Shown here: one piece after another, positions 41,811 to 50,508 of the stretch
How the letters are laid out: each line of letters starts with the position of its first letter
How positions within the stretch are numbered: position 1 is the first letter of the stretch
Origin: DATGPD01 sp031423015
GTDB taxonomy: Bacteria; Planctomycetota; UBA1135; UBA2386
Direction of reading: 5' to 3'
Assembly: GCA_031423015.1 (NCBI GenBank)
Contig: JANPER010000134.1
Location: forward strand, 4,740 to 68,739
DNA length: 64,000 bases
Program-made: the position numbers and the translations under genes
Notes under the pieces: generated by a model
Databases searched by the model: none
What the model saw: the letters and a program-made list of their open reading frames with translations, nothing else
Told to the model about the DNA's origin: nothing

Positions 41811-43070
41811 ATGTCACGATTCCAGCTCTTCTCCTTCACAAACCGTCTCGCGGCCGCGACGAGCAGCATCGCGCTCGCGGCTTGCGCCGCGCTGGCTACG
41901 CCAGCATTTGCGCAAGGGCCGCGCATCGTAGGGATCACCGCCACCACGCCGTTGGTCGTGTCGCAGGACATCGGAACCTGCGCGCTTGCCCAGTGCACCC
42001 CCGCCGGCATGCCGCCGCCTACGCCCGGGCTCGGGTTTCTCGGCGGCACCGCGTACGACAACCGAACCCGCGGGGTGTGGTTATCGGACGGACTGCTGAT
42101 CGGCAAGTTCGACGTGCGCAACGCCTGTGCGGTGCAGTGCCCGGTGGTGCCGATGCCGAACACTTCGCCGAACAACCCGGTCACCGGTCTCGCGTACTAC
42201 GCGCCGACCTCGACGCTCTACGTCAGCGATCGCAGCAACGTCATCCGTTGGTACAGCGTCACCGGCGGTTGCACGCTCACGCTGGTGTCGCGCTGCATCC
42301 TGCCGATCCCGGCCGGCGACGTGGTCACCGGCTGCGCGACCGACGACTGGACGGGGCAGATCTTCTACACCGTGGTCACCCCGGGCAGCCCGGGCGGTCG
42401 GGTCGTTGTCGCGCAGATCGGCGCGCCGTGCTTGCCGTTCTGCCAGTTCCCCGTGACCACCTGCGGCGGCAACCCGATGTCGCCATTGGTGGGGATCGGC
42501 TACGACTCGTGCGCCCAAGTGCTGTGGATCACCGACGGTCGACGCACGAAGGGGCTTAGATTCGATCCGATCAACTGCATCCCGCTGGTCGAAGTCCAGT
42601 GCTGCTTGAACACCGTCGATCCTTACATCGGGCTCGACGTGATGCCGAGCACCGAGATCAGCTCTGGCCCCAACTGCACCACGCCCACCTGCCCCGTGTG
42701 CCTGTCGATGCAGCACAAGCTCGGCAGCGATCCGTTCGTCGGCAACGCGGCGTTCACGCTCGACCTGGTTGCCGCACCGGGTGGATCGACGGCGATCCTC
42801 GTCTTGAACGTCGGGCCGTGCGGACCGCCGGTCTTCGCGCCGCCCTTCTGCGCCGGCATCCGCGTTCCGTTCAGCCCGCCGCCGTTGACCGTCACCGTTG
42901 GAACGGGTGGCACGATCGGTCTGTGCAACGGCATGGCGGCGATCGGCCTCCCCATCCCGGCCAACCAGGCGCTGTGTGGGCTACCTCTGTGCTCGCAGTT
43001 CGTCGGCGTCTGTTCGGGAGGCGGCCTGTTCGCCAGCAACGCGTTGCAGTGGGCGATCGTCGGCGCGTAG
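41811..43070 (+). CDS. Secreted Cys-rich propeller-like protein with LPLP-type C-terminus
   Basis: This 419-residue protein is read from ATG 41811, with a clear signal peptide (SSIALAACAALATPAFAQ). The body has about 30 cysteines, many in pairs (CAVQCP, CQCC-like VQCCLN, CTTPTCPVC). It also has repeated YVSD/WITD strands (LYVSDRSNVIRWY, VLWITDGRRTKGLRFD) reminiscent of a six-bladed propeller. The last 100 residues (IGLPIPANQALCGLPLCSQ...SNALQWAIVGA) are a Cys-rich variant of the LPLP-type domain. No enzyme motif is seen. It is probably an extracellular, disulfide-stabilised surface protein. Confidence 0.8.
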   Translation: MSRFQLFSFTNRLAAATSSIALAACAALATPAFAQGPRIVGITATTPLVVSQDIGTCALAQCTPAGMPPPTPGLGFLGGTAYDNRTRGVWLSDGLLIGKFDVRNACAVQCPVVPMPNTSPNNPVTGLAYYAPTSTLYVSDRSNVIRWYSVTGGCTLTLVSRCILPIPAGDVVTGCATDDWTGQIFYTVVTPGSPGGRVVVAQIGAPCLPFCQFPVTTCGGNPMSPLVGIGYDSCAQVLWITDGRRTKGLRFDPINCIPLVEVQCCLNTVDPYIGLDVMPSTEISSGPNCTTPTCPVCLSMQHKLGSDPFVGNAAFTLDLVAAPGGSTAILVLNVGPCGPPVFAPPFCAGIRVPFSPPPLTVTVGTGGTIGLCNGMAAIGLPIPANQALCGLPLCSQFVGVCSGGGLFASNALQWAIVGA

Positions 43071-43079
43071 CGCTGCGGG

Positions 43080-45932
43080 TCATTGTTGCCGCAGTTCGTC
43101 GGCGCGCGCCAACGCGACACGCCAGCCTGGCTCGGGCAGTGTGAGCGTCAGCGGATCGGCGATGGCGAAGGTGTCGGCGGCGACCACGAGGTCGACCGCC
43201 GCCCCAGTAACCTCGATGCGATAGGAGAACTTGGCTTTCAACGTCAGGAGCACGGGGACGACGCGGTAGCTGCCTGGCTGTGCGATCTCGATCGCGCCGC
43301 GGCCGTTCGCGTCGAGCGTGGCGCGTCGCTGCGTGAGAAGCCCGGCGCATGCGAGGTCCTCCTTGCCGTGTTGCTCACGCAGCCGCGCCGCCGTGTCCTG
43401 CGCGTGCACTTCGAGCGCGAGTTCAACGTCGGCGGGCAGCGCGGGCATGCCGCCCGCGAGGCTGAACGTGCGCTGTGTCGAGGGCGCCAAGCGGATCGTG
43501 GTGTCGTTGACGATGCGTAGTTGCGCCGCCCGCCGTCCCGCGGCAGCCACGACCACGTCGACGGTGGGCTCGGTCGTCGGCACGACCACTTCGCCCTCGG
43601 GCGCGAACCGCACGGCTGCTTTCTCGCCGCGGCTCGGGTGCACGACGACGACGCTGTGGCGTAGGCGCGCGCCGTCCAGATCTTCGATCCGCAGCACGAG
43701 TTGACGGATCGGCGAGGTCAGCGCGAGTGGTCCGAGGTTGGTCGTTTCGCCGTCGACGATGTCGACGCCCTCGATGCACAGCGCCGGCTTGGTATCGCCG
43801 ACGACCTGAGCTTCCAGGCGGTAGCGGCCGGGCCACAGTGCCGCCAGGTTGATCGGCACGGAACGGGCGAACGTGGGCACCACGCCGGGGGCCGGCACCA
43901 AGGATACGCGCGTGTTCGTCTGCGCGACCTCGTCGATCCATGCGACCTGCAGCGCGCCGCCTCGGCGGACACGCACCACGAGGTCGGTCGCGCCGAGCGT
44001 GAACTCAATTGGCTCTGGCATGAGCATTGGTCGCCCGGACGACGTCGCGGTGACGCGCAGCCGCCCGAGTTCGACCTGGCCCAAGAACGAGAAGGCGTCC
44101 CCGTCGCGCTGGAGACTCACGCGCGGCGGTCGCTGCCAGACGTCGGCCTCGCTGCCATCGACATACTTCACGTGCTCTAGACGCTCGACGTTCATGGAGA
44201 GCCCGGCATGGCGTGCCTGGTCTGGCAGCACCACGTGGCCCGAGGAGATCAGCGGGTCGCGGCGCACGACGACATCGCCAACGTCGTACACGCGCGCCTC
44301 CAACGGACCGCGTACGGTCGCGTAGGCGACGCGATCGTCGCAGGCGATCGAGAGGTGACTCAGTTCGCGACCGACCTCGTCGGCACCGCCGATGGCGAAC
44401 GCGAAGGTACCGTCCGGGTGCGTGATGCCGGTTGGCAGGTTGTGTCGCAGCCCGAGGATCGCACGCACTCCGAACTCGATGCCAGCCAAAGGGCGGCCAG
44501 CGTTGTCGAGCAGGCGACCGGTACAGATCACCGCGCCAGGGGTCTCCCCGAGCCGGACCGTCAGCTCCTCGCCGTCGCGCGTGAGCGGGCCGCACGTGGA
44601 CGAGTGGGTTAGCGAGCCGCTGAGCGAGAGCGCCTTGCCCAGGCCCACGAACGGAAACACCACCGTCCCGCTGTCATCGAACTTCGTCGACGACGACCAC
44701 GCGCGGCGCGGGTCTTCGCGCGTTTCCTTGCGCCCCGGCTCCGTCTGGTTGACCTGCACGTGCCGGTCGGTCGGCACGAAGGGTCGACCCAACGCGTCGG
44801 TCGCCACGACACGCAGGCGCCCGGTGGCGGGCAGCGTCAACGCGACCTGGGCGCGTTCAAGCCGCGCGCGAGTGAACGGCTCGCTTGCGACGTCGATGAG
44901 GCCGGGCTCGTCGATGTAGACGCGGACGTGCGGGTCGCCGAGGCTCTTTGTCCACCAGCCGTCCTCCGCCATCGCGTTCATGTGGGCCAAGCCGAGGCGC
45001 AACTGCCCGCGCGCGTCGGTGCGTCCCAACGACCGGTAGCTCTCGTGCCAAGCGCCGCCATTGCGGTCGTAGTAGAGGCCACGAAGTCCAACACCGATGT
45101 CGGCGACCGGCGTCCCATCGGCCTGCTTGACGTCGACCACCATGCCCTCGCTTGCCGGCGCAATGGGCACGCGCGTCGGCGCCGCGTTGTGAGCCGTCGA
45201 GTCTGCCGCCGGAACCAGCGGGCGCGGCTCGCCCGTTGGTTGATCCAGCGGCGACGCGGCCACCTGGTCTTGCACCGGCGCATGGCCGACGTTTACCGCG
45301 AACGAGACCGCCAAGCCCACGACGGTCGCGCCGACGCCGGCGATCACCCACGCCGTCGGTGCACTCCACGCCGCCATGGCGAGCGTCCCGCCCACACGCA
45401 GCATGGGCAACACGGCTGCGCGCCACGCGGCGCGATCGCCGTAGCGCCGATCGAGCGAAGCGCGCACCTGCCCGAGTCCACGTTGCAAGCGAGCCTTGAC
45501 CGTGGCCACCGGCGTTCCGGTTGCGCTGGCGATCGCCGTGGGAGTCTTGCCTTCCCAGAAGCGCTGGAGCAGCGTGCTGCGATAGGGCTCGGACAGCGCG
45601 AGGACCGCGTCGGCCAGGTTGCGCTGCAACTCCACCTGCACGGCGAGCGTCGCGGCGTCGCCCGCGGTCGCATCGCGCGCGCCCGCGTCTTCCGCGCGCT
45701 TGCGCCGCGCCACGTCCCGCCGCCAGCGCAAGGCAAGGTTTCGCGTGACTCGCGTGAGCCACCGTTGCGGGAGCGAAGGCGACTCCCCGCGCGACGCGAG
45801 TGCCAAGAACGCGTCCTGCACCACGTCGTCCGCGGCGTCGCCTTCGGCCACGAGGCGCAGCGCCAGCGCGCGCAACGCGCGGCGCGTGCGCAGCAACTCA
45901 GAGACGGTCCACGGAGCAGGGGTCGCGGTCAT
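43080..45932 (-). CDS. ECF sigma factor fused to a membrane anchor and carboxypeptidase-regulatory-like extracytoplasmic part
   Basis: This 950-residue protein opens as an ECF sigma factor. Region 2 (about 15-80) reads LRLVAEGDAADDVVQDAFLAL...TRNLALRWRRD. Region 4 (about 108-168) has LSEPYRSTLLQRFWEGKTPTAIA and PVATVKARLQRGLGQVR, an HTH. A hydrophobic segment (about 190-217, WVIAGVGATVVGLAVSFAV) is probably a transmembrane helix. After it comes a 700-residue, beta-rich region with several CarboxypepD_reg-like units (GRLLDNAGRPLAGIEFGV, GRLRVVATDALGRPFVP). The sigma part would be cytoplasmic and the rest outside, making a one-protein membrane-bound regulator. No anti-sigma gene is adjacent. 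Confidence 0.88.
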   Translation of the reverse strand: MTATPAPWTVSELLRTRRALRALALRLVAEGDAADDVVQDAFLALASRGESPSLPQRWLTRVTRNLALRWRRDVARRKRAEDAGARDATAGDAATLAVQVELQRNLADAVLALSEPYRSTLLQRFWEGKTPTAIASATGTPVATVKARLQRGLGQVRASLDRRYGDRAAWRAAVLPMLRVGGTLAMAAWSAPTAWVIAGVGATVVGLAVSFAVNVGHAPVQDQVAASPLDQPTGEPRPLVPAADSTAHNAAPTRVPIAPASEGMVVDVKQADGTPVADIGVGLRGLYYDRNGGAWHESYRSLGRTDARGQLRLGLAHMNAMAEDGWWTKSLGDPHVRVYIDEPGLIDVASEPFTRARLERAQVALTLPATGRLRVVATDALGRPFVPTDRHVQVNQTEPGRKETREDPRRAWSSSTKFDDSGTVVFPFVGLGKALSLSGSLTHSSTCGPLTRDGEELTVRLGETPGAVICTGRLLDNAGRPLAGIEFGVRAILGLRHNLPTGITHPDGTFAFAIGGADEVGRELSHLSIACDDRVAYATVRGPLEARVYDVGDVVVRRDPLISSGHVVLPDQARHAGLSMNVERLEHVKYVDGSEADVWQRPPRVSLQRDGDAFSFLGQVELGRLRVTATSSGRPMLMPEPIEFTLGATDLVVRVRRGGALQVAWIDEVAQTNTRVSLVPAPGVVPTFARSVPINLAALWPGRYRLEAQVVGDTKPALCIEGVDIVDGETTNLGPLALTSPIRQLVLRIEDLDGARLRHSVVVVHPSRGEKAAVRFAPEGEVVVPTTEPTVDVVVAAAGRRAAQLRIVNDTTIRLAPSTQRTFSLAGGMPALPADVELALEVHAQDTAARLREQHGKEDLACAGLLTQRRATLDANGRGAIEIAQPGSYRVVPVLLTLKAKFSYRIEVTGAAVDLVVAADTFAIADPLTLTLPEPGWRVALARADELRQQ

Positions 45933-45992
45933 GGCCCTCTTGTTCCCTCAGCATGGCGCGAGGATGCACGAAGTGCAGGCTCTGTCGGCCCG

Positions 45993-47396
45993 TCACAAAA
46001 TCGGCGACAGCAGCCGTGCCACTGACTCCAGCACGCGTTGGCGCAAAGGCACGCGGCGTTCTCCCCGCGCGGTCACGCGCGTGGCCTTCTTCAGGTCGGC
46101 GACGAACCAACCGGCCATCTGTTGCGCGGTCGCTTTGCCGGCGATCGCCAGCGCGCACACGAAGTTGAGCCGGAAGCTGCGGTTGTCCATGTTGGCGGTG
46201 CCGACGATCGTCAGCTCGTCATCGACGACCATGGTCTTGGCGTGCAGCATCGGCGGGCCGTACTCGAAGATCTTCACCCCAACGGCGAGCAGTTCCTCGA
46301 AGTAGGAACGCGCGGCGGCGGTGACCAAGGCCGAGTCACCCTTGCGCGGTACCAGCACCTGCACATCGACGCCGCGCATCGCCGCCGTCGTCAAGGCCAG
46401 CAGCACGGGTTCGTCAGGCACGAAGTAGGGGGTGGTGATCCACACGCGGTAGTCGGCGGCGGCGATCGCGCTGAAGTAGACCTTGTGGATCGGGAACAGC
46501 GGGTGATCCGGCCCCGAGCCGAGCACCTGGAGCACGTGCGGGCCGTCGCCAGGGTCGGCTGGGAAGTAGCGGCCCACGTCTTCGGTGTCGCCGGTAGCGA
46601 AGTGCCAGTCCTCCAGGAACAACCGCTGCAGACCATGCACCGCCGCGCCCTCGATGCGCGCGTGCGTGTCGCGCCAGGCGTCGTCGCCGGCGAACTGCGC
46701 GGTGTGCACGTCGGTCACGTTGATGCCGCCGGTGAACCCCACGCGTCCGTCACACACCACGATCTTGCGGTGCGTGCGGAAGTTGACGAGGCCAAGGCGC
46801 AGCGAACCGAAGGTGATCGGGTTGAACCACGCCACGCGCACGCCAGCGTCGATCAGAGGTCGCACGAACTTGCGCTTGGCGCGCGGCGAGCCGATGGCGT
46901 CGACCAGCAGACGGCACTCGACCCCGGCGCGCGCGCGCTCGATCAGCAAGTCACGCAGGCGGATGCCGGTCTGGTCAGTCTCCCAGATGTAGTACTCGAG
47001 ATGCACGTGGTGCGTGGCCTGCGTGATCGCCTTCTCGATCGCGGCGTAAGCCGCTTGCCCGTTGTTGTAGAGATCGAGCCCGCGTGCTCGCGCCGGCGGC
47101 GTCTCGCCAGCGCGTTCCGCCATCGTCATCAGGCGGCCGACGTCTTCGACGACCGGCAGCGTCGTCTTCTTGCCAGACGCGACCACCGCACGTGCCTGCG
47201 CGTAGCGCAGCTTCTTGCGGCGCATGCGCGGCGGTCCGAGGAACTGATAGACGGCGATGCCGAGGATCGGCAGCCAGGCTGCCATGGCGATCCACGCCAG
47301 CGTGGCCGTGGGCGAGCGTCGCTGCAGGATCAGCCAAGTGCTGAAGGAGATGACCCACAGGACCTCGATGATGTAGAAGGCGGTCCAGAACGTCAT
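45993..47396 (-). CDS. cls: Cardiolipin synthase, ClsA type
   Basis: This 467-residue protein is read from ATG 47396 (MTFWTAFYIIEVLWVISF). Two N-terminal transmembrane helices (about 3-55) precede a phospholipase D domain with two HKD motifs: HRKIVVCDGRVGFTGG (about 212-227) and HAKTMVVDDELTIVGTAN (about 386-403). Both have the HxKxxxxD pattern. RMRRKKLR after the helices and the C-terminal length match bacterial Cls. It condenses two phosphatidylglycerols into cardiolipin at the inner membrane. An upstream in-frame ATG (47459) adds 21 residues without hydrophobic character. Confidence 0.93.
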   Translation of the reverse strand: MTFWTAFYIIEVLWVISFSTWLILQRRSPTATLAWIAMAAWLPILGIAVYQFLGPPRMRRKKLRYAQARAVVASGKKTTLPVVEDVGRLMTMAERAGETPPARARGLDLYNNGQAAYAAIEKAITQATHHVHLEYYIWETDQTGIRLRDLLIERARAGVECRLLVDAIGSPRAKRKFVRPLIDAGVRVAWFNPITFGSLRLGLVNFRTHRKIVVCDGRVGFTGGINVTDVHTAQFAGDDAWRDTHARIEGAAVHGLQRLFLEDWHFATGDTEDVGRYFPADPGDGPHVLQVLGSGPDHPLFPIHKVYFSAIAAADYRVWITTPYFVPDEPVLLALTTAAMRGVDVQVLVPRKGDSALVTAAARSYFEELLAVGVKIFEYGPPMLHAKTMVVDDELTIVGTANMDNRSFRLNFVCALAIAGKATAQQMAGWFVADLKKATRVTARGERRVPLRQRVLESVARLLSPIL

Positions 47397-47486
47397 GCGT
47401 GCGGCAGGATACGGCCAAGGGGCGCGACAACGGCGTGCTTGTATCGCTGCCGGTGCCAACCTCGAGCGCGACGGTCACCGATCGCC

Positions 47487-47876
47487 TCAGTCGATCACAT
47501 ACGCGTCGGCCTCGATCTCGACCAGCATGTCGGGGTTCACCAGCGCGCTCACCTGCACCATCGCGGTCGCCGGTCGGATCGCGGCGAACGCCTCGCCGTG
47601 CGCGCGTCCCACCTGTTCCCACGTGGTGATGTCGGTGACGTAGATCCGCGTGCGCACCACGTGCCGCAGCTCGGCGCCCGCCTGTTGCAGCGCGCGTTCG
47701 ATGTTGCGAAGCGTCTGCTTGGTTTGGCGCGCGGCGTCGCCCAGGCCGTCGATCGTGCCGTCGGGCAGGGTCGCGGTGGTGCCGGCGACGTGCACGTGCG
47801 GGCCGACGCGAACGGCGCGCGAGTAGCCCACGATGGGTTCCCAGGGTGTGCCCGAGGACACGAGGAGTCGTTGCAT
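47487..47876 (-). CDS. RidA/YjgF-family protein
   Basis: This 129-residue protein is read from ATG 47876 (MQRLLVSSGTPWEP). It has YSRAVRVGPHVHVAGTTA and QTKQTLRNIERALQQAGAEL, then VVRTRIYVTDI, RPATAMVQVSALV and a final MLVEIEADAYV. These follow the RidA chorismate-mutase-like trimer fold, including the conserved Arg in VVRTRIYV and Glu in EIEA. Family members deaminate reactive enamines or imines in the cytoplasm. The frame is open far upstream, antisense to the Cys-rich gene, and that part is ignored. Confidence 0.92.
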   Translation of the reverse strand: MQRLLVSSGTPWEPIVGYSRAVRVGPHVHVAGTTATLPDGTIDGLGDAARQTKQTLRNIERALQQAGAELRHVVRTRIYVTDITTWEQVGRAHGEAFAAIRPATAMVQVSALVNPDMLVEIEADAYVID

Positions 47877-47953
47877 GCGCTGCACGATAGCGACGACTTC
47901 GTCGTCTCGATCGCGGCGCACGGGTCGCGGCCCGGCAGCGGGCCGCGCGCGCG

Positions 47954-48901
47954 TCAGTTGATCTTCTTCTCGGCGGCCTTCTCGACCTTGGTGCCTTCGC
48001 AGCATTCGGCCTTGGCGTCCTTCTTGGCGGCGCCGGTCTCGCAGCACTCGGCCTTCTTCTCGCCGGCTGCGCCGGCTTGGCAGCAGCCGGTCGCGGCCTT
48101 GCCCGTCTCGCAGCATGCGGCGCCGGCTGCGCCAGCGGCCGCGCCGGCTACCGTCGCCGCCATCGGCGTCTCTTGACCGCTGCCGGTCTTGGCCTTGCCC
48201 TTCTCGGTGCCCTTGGTGTCAGTGCCCGTGGCTTCAGTCTTGGACTCGGTCGTCTTCTCGGCCTTCGGCGCCACCTTCGCCGCCATTGCGTTGGCGTTGG
48301 CGGTGAACTTCGCCATGCAGTCGTCGCAGCACAGCTTCACCAGCGTCGTGCCGTGCATCACCGACACCGCGCTGGCGTCGAGGTCGTGGCCGGACACCGG
48401 GCAGGTCTTGGCGGTGTAGTTGGTGTTCTGCTTGTCGAACGCCGCGGTGCGCACCTTGGCGATCGCCGTCGCGGTGTCGGCCGTGAGCTTGTCCTTGCAG
48501 CCGGCGCAGCACAGCTTCACCAGGGTGTTGTCGGCGACCACCGACACGGCCTTGTCGGTCAGCGTCTTGCCGCTGATCGGGCAGGTGGTGAGAGCGTAGG
48601 TCGCGCCCTGCGCCTTGGTGATCGCCTCTTCCTTCTGGGCGATGAAGGTCTTGACGTCCTTCTCGATCTTGGCTTGGCACTTCTTGCAGCACGTCTTGAA
48701 CGTGTGGCCCTCGGCGGTGAACACCTTCGAGGAATCGTCGAGCGCTTCGCCGGACACCAAGCAGGTGTCGACCGGGTAGCCGTCGGTGGTGGTGAACTTG
48801 GCCGCCGCCTTGGTTTCGCCGCCTGGCTTGGCGTGGTCTTGCGCCGAGGTCGTGGCGATGAGGCTGATGAGACAGAGGAAAGACGCGAACAGATGTTTCA
48901 T
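47954..48901 (-). CDS. Secreted protein with three CPxSG...CCxxC repeats and a CC-rich tail
   Basis: This 315-residue protein is read from ATG 48901, with a signal peptide (LFASFLCLISLIATTSAQ). Three similar units of about 65 residues follow: CLVSGEAL...FKTCCKKCQAK, CPISGKTL...VKLCCAGCKDK and CPVSGHDL...VKLCCDDCMAK. Each has a CxxSG start and a CCxxC end about 25 residues later, like YHS-type metal-binding modules. A Lys/Thr linker leads to a tail with CC pairs (AACCETG, GCCQAG, ECCETG, ECCEG). It probably binds metal ions or acts in metal or thiol chemistry in the envelope. The family was not recognised by name. Confidence 0.83.
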   Translation of the reverse strand: MKHLFASFLCLISLIATTSAQDHAKPGGETKAAAKFTTTDGYPVDTCLVSGEALDDSSKVFTAEGHTFKTCCKKCQAKIEKDVKTFIAQKEEAITKAQGATYALTTCPISGKTLTDKAVSVVADNTLVKLCCAGCKDKLTADTATAIAKVRTAAFDKQNTNYTAKTCPVSGHDLDASAVSVMHGTTLVKLCCDDCMAKFTANANAMAAKVAPKAEKTTESKTEATGTDTKGTEKGKAKTGSGQETPMAATVAGAAAGAAGAACCETGKAATGCCQAGAAGEKKAECCETGAAKKDAKAECCEGTKVEKAAEKKIN

Positions 48902-48993
48902 GGCTGATTGCTTTTTCGGTTTCAAACCCGTGATTGCTTGCGGGGATGCTAGCGGAGATCGCACGGCCTCGCGAGCACGCCGTCCGCCAGCCG

Positions 48994-50436
48994 TTACTTC
49001 TCGACCCGGAAACTCTCCGCGCGCGTACCTTGCGCCAGAGCGTTGTCGGCGAAGAACTCGTGGTGGCCGATGCCGGCTTGGCCGCGCACGAAGGTCGCGT
49101 CGATCACCAGCCCGACCTGGCTGCCGGCGACCAGAAACCGCACGTTGGCGCCGTATGCTTCGATGCGAAACGTGCGCCACGCCGTCGCTGCGAGCGTCAG
49201 TTGGGGGGCGATCAGGTCGGTCACCACGCCGCGCACCACGCGCAGGCAGCGCACGCGACCGTCGTGGCTGTCCCAGGTGAGCGCGTAGCAACTGCCGCCG
49301 CCGCTGGTCGAGCCTTCGAAGCCGCCGTTGCCGTCGTCGCGCGCGAACACGCCAACGCGCTCGAAGCCGTTGCTCGCGAGCTGTGGCCGGTAGTCACACC
49401 AGAGCTGTGCCTCCACCGCGTAGTCGCTCAATCCCAGGGGTCCAATGCGCGCCGAGTCGTAACCACCGGCGGGGTCCTTCACCACGAGCGCATAGCCATC
49501 GCCGCCCGGCGCCGCCGGGCTCACCTGCTGCACGCGGTGCGGCGCGAACTTGTGCTGCCAAGCGATCTGCTCTTTGCCTGCACGCGTGAAGCGATCGATC
49601 AACGGCAACACCGACGGCCCCTGGCTGCCGATCTGCGTGTCGCGCAACAGCCACCACAGATAGCGAAAGTGCAGCACGTGGTCGGCGGCCTGATTGCCGG
49701 CAAAGCCATGCACGGCAAAGCGCGCGCGTTCACCGCGCGATAGCTGCGTCATGCCGAGCGTGTTGGTGCCGGGCCACGGCGCGCGCGTCGCGCCGAGCGC
49801 TGCGATCAAGTAGTCGGCGCACTCGGTGGTGCTCGCGTAGGTGCCCGGCACGATGGCCGAGTGACCAAAGCGGAAGTCGACGCTGCCCGCCGCGGCGCTG
49901 CGCGCGAACGCCACGAAGTCGGTCATCTGCGTGGGGCTCACCTGATTGCCGTTGACGTAGCTCGTGTGCAAGCCGTCGCCGAGCACGACCGCGCACACGC
50001 GAGGCCGATACGCGGGGGTGGCGAGGATCTCGCGTACCCCGGCATAGCCCGCCGAGAAAGCCGTCAGCGCGAGGCGGTCGGTGAGCGCCGGGCCGTCGAT
50101 CGGGCTTCGCGTCTGCAATATGCCTTCGGCGCGGTCGAGCAGCCGCTGCAGCGCCTGACGATCGCTGAAGTAGTTGGTGTACACCGAGCTGAACCCGTTG
50201 ATGTGCACCGTGATCAGCACCGCGCGTTGCCACAGCGGAAAGAACGCGTCCTGCGCCAGTCGGTGATCGCCGTGCATGTGCACGACGACGTCGAGCGGCG
50301 CCGCGCGCGGCAAGTGCACCGGCAAGAACAGTTGGCTCTCGGGCGACAGCACGACGCGCTCGCCCGGGGTCTGCGCGGCTAGGCTGGCAGCGAGTAAGGG
50401 AACAACGAGGAGCGGACGACCCATGCGCGTCATCAT
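48994..50436 (-). CDS. Secreted esterase-like alpha/beta-hydrolase with C-terminal beta-sandwich
   Basis: This 480-residue protein has a signal peptide (LLVVPLLAASLAAQ); ATG 50424 is an equally good start. The first 260 residues look like an alpha/beta hydrolase: DVVVHMHGDHRLAQ (oxyanion HG), AFSAGYAGVREIL with a nucleophile-elbow serine (S in xSxG form), and a candidate acid in VVLGDGLHTS. The second half (about 300-480) is a LamG/concanavalin-like beta domain (YDSARIGPLGLSDYAVEAQLW...GHHEFFADNA). Catalytic assignment is uncertain. It resembles planctomycete secreted hydrolases of unknown substrate. Confidence 0.75.
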   Translation of the reverse strand: MMTRMGRPLLVVPLLAASLAAQTPGERVVLSPESQLFLPVHLPRAAPLDVVVHMHGDHRLAQDAFFPLWQRAVLITVHINGFSSVYTNYFSDRQALQRLLDRAEGILQTRSPIDGPALTDRLALTAFSAGYAGVREILATPAYRPRVCAVVLGDGLHTSYVNGNQVSPTQMTDFVAFARSAAAGSVDFRFGHSAIVPGTYASTTECADYLIAALGATRAPWPGTNTLGMTQLSRGERARFAVHGFAGNQAADHVLHFRYLWWLLRDTQIGSQGPSVLPLIDRFTRAGKEQIAWQHKFAPHRVQQVSPAAPGGDGYALVVKDPAGGYDSARIGPLGLSDYAVEAQLWCDYRPQLASNGFERVGVFARDDGNGGFEGSTSGGGSCYALTWDSHDGRVRCLRVVRGVVTDLIAPQLTLAATAWRTFRIEAYGANVRFLVAGSQVGLVIDATFVRGQAGIGHHEFFADNALAQGTRAESFRVEK

Positions 50437-50508
50437 GCCGCGGCGTTGGGTTCTCGCTATGGTGCCGGCGATGCGCGGTGTGCGTGTCGGACTCTGGCTC
50501 CTGCTGGG

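Noticed and set aside
47954..48200. Short regularly spaced Cys-pair codon repeats that at first look like an array
   Set aside because: They are in-frame coding repeats (CCETG, CCQAG) within a secreted protein; there are no repeat-spacer units, so not a CRISPR array.
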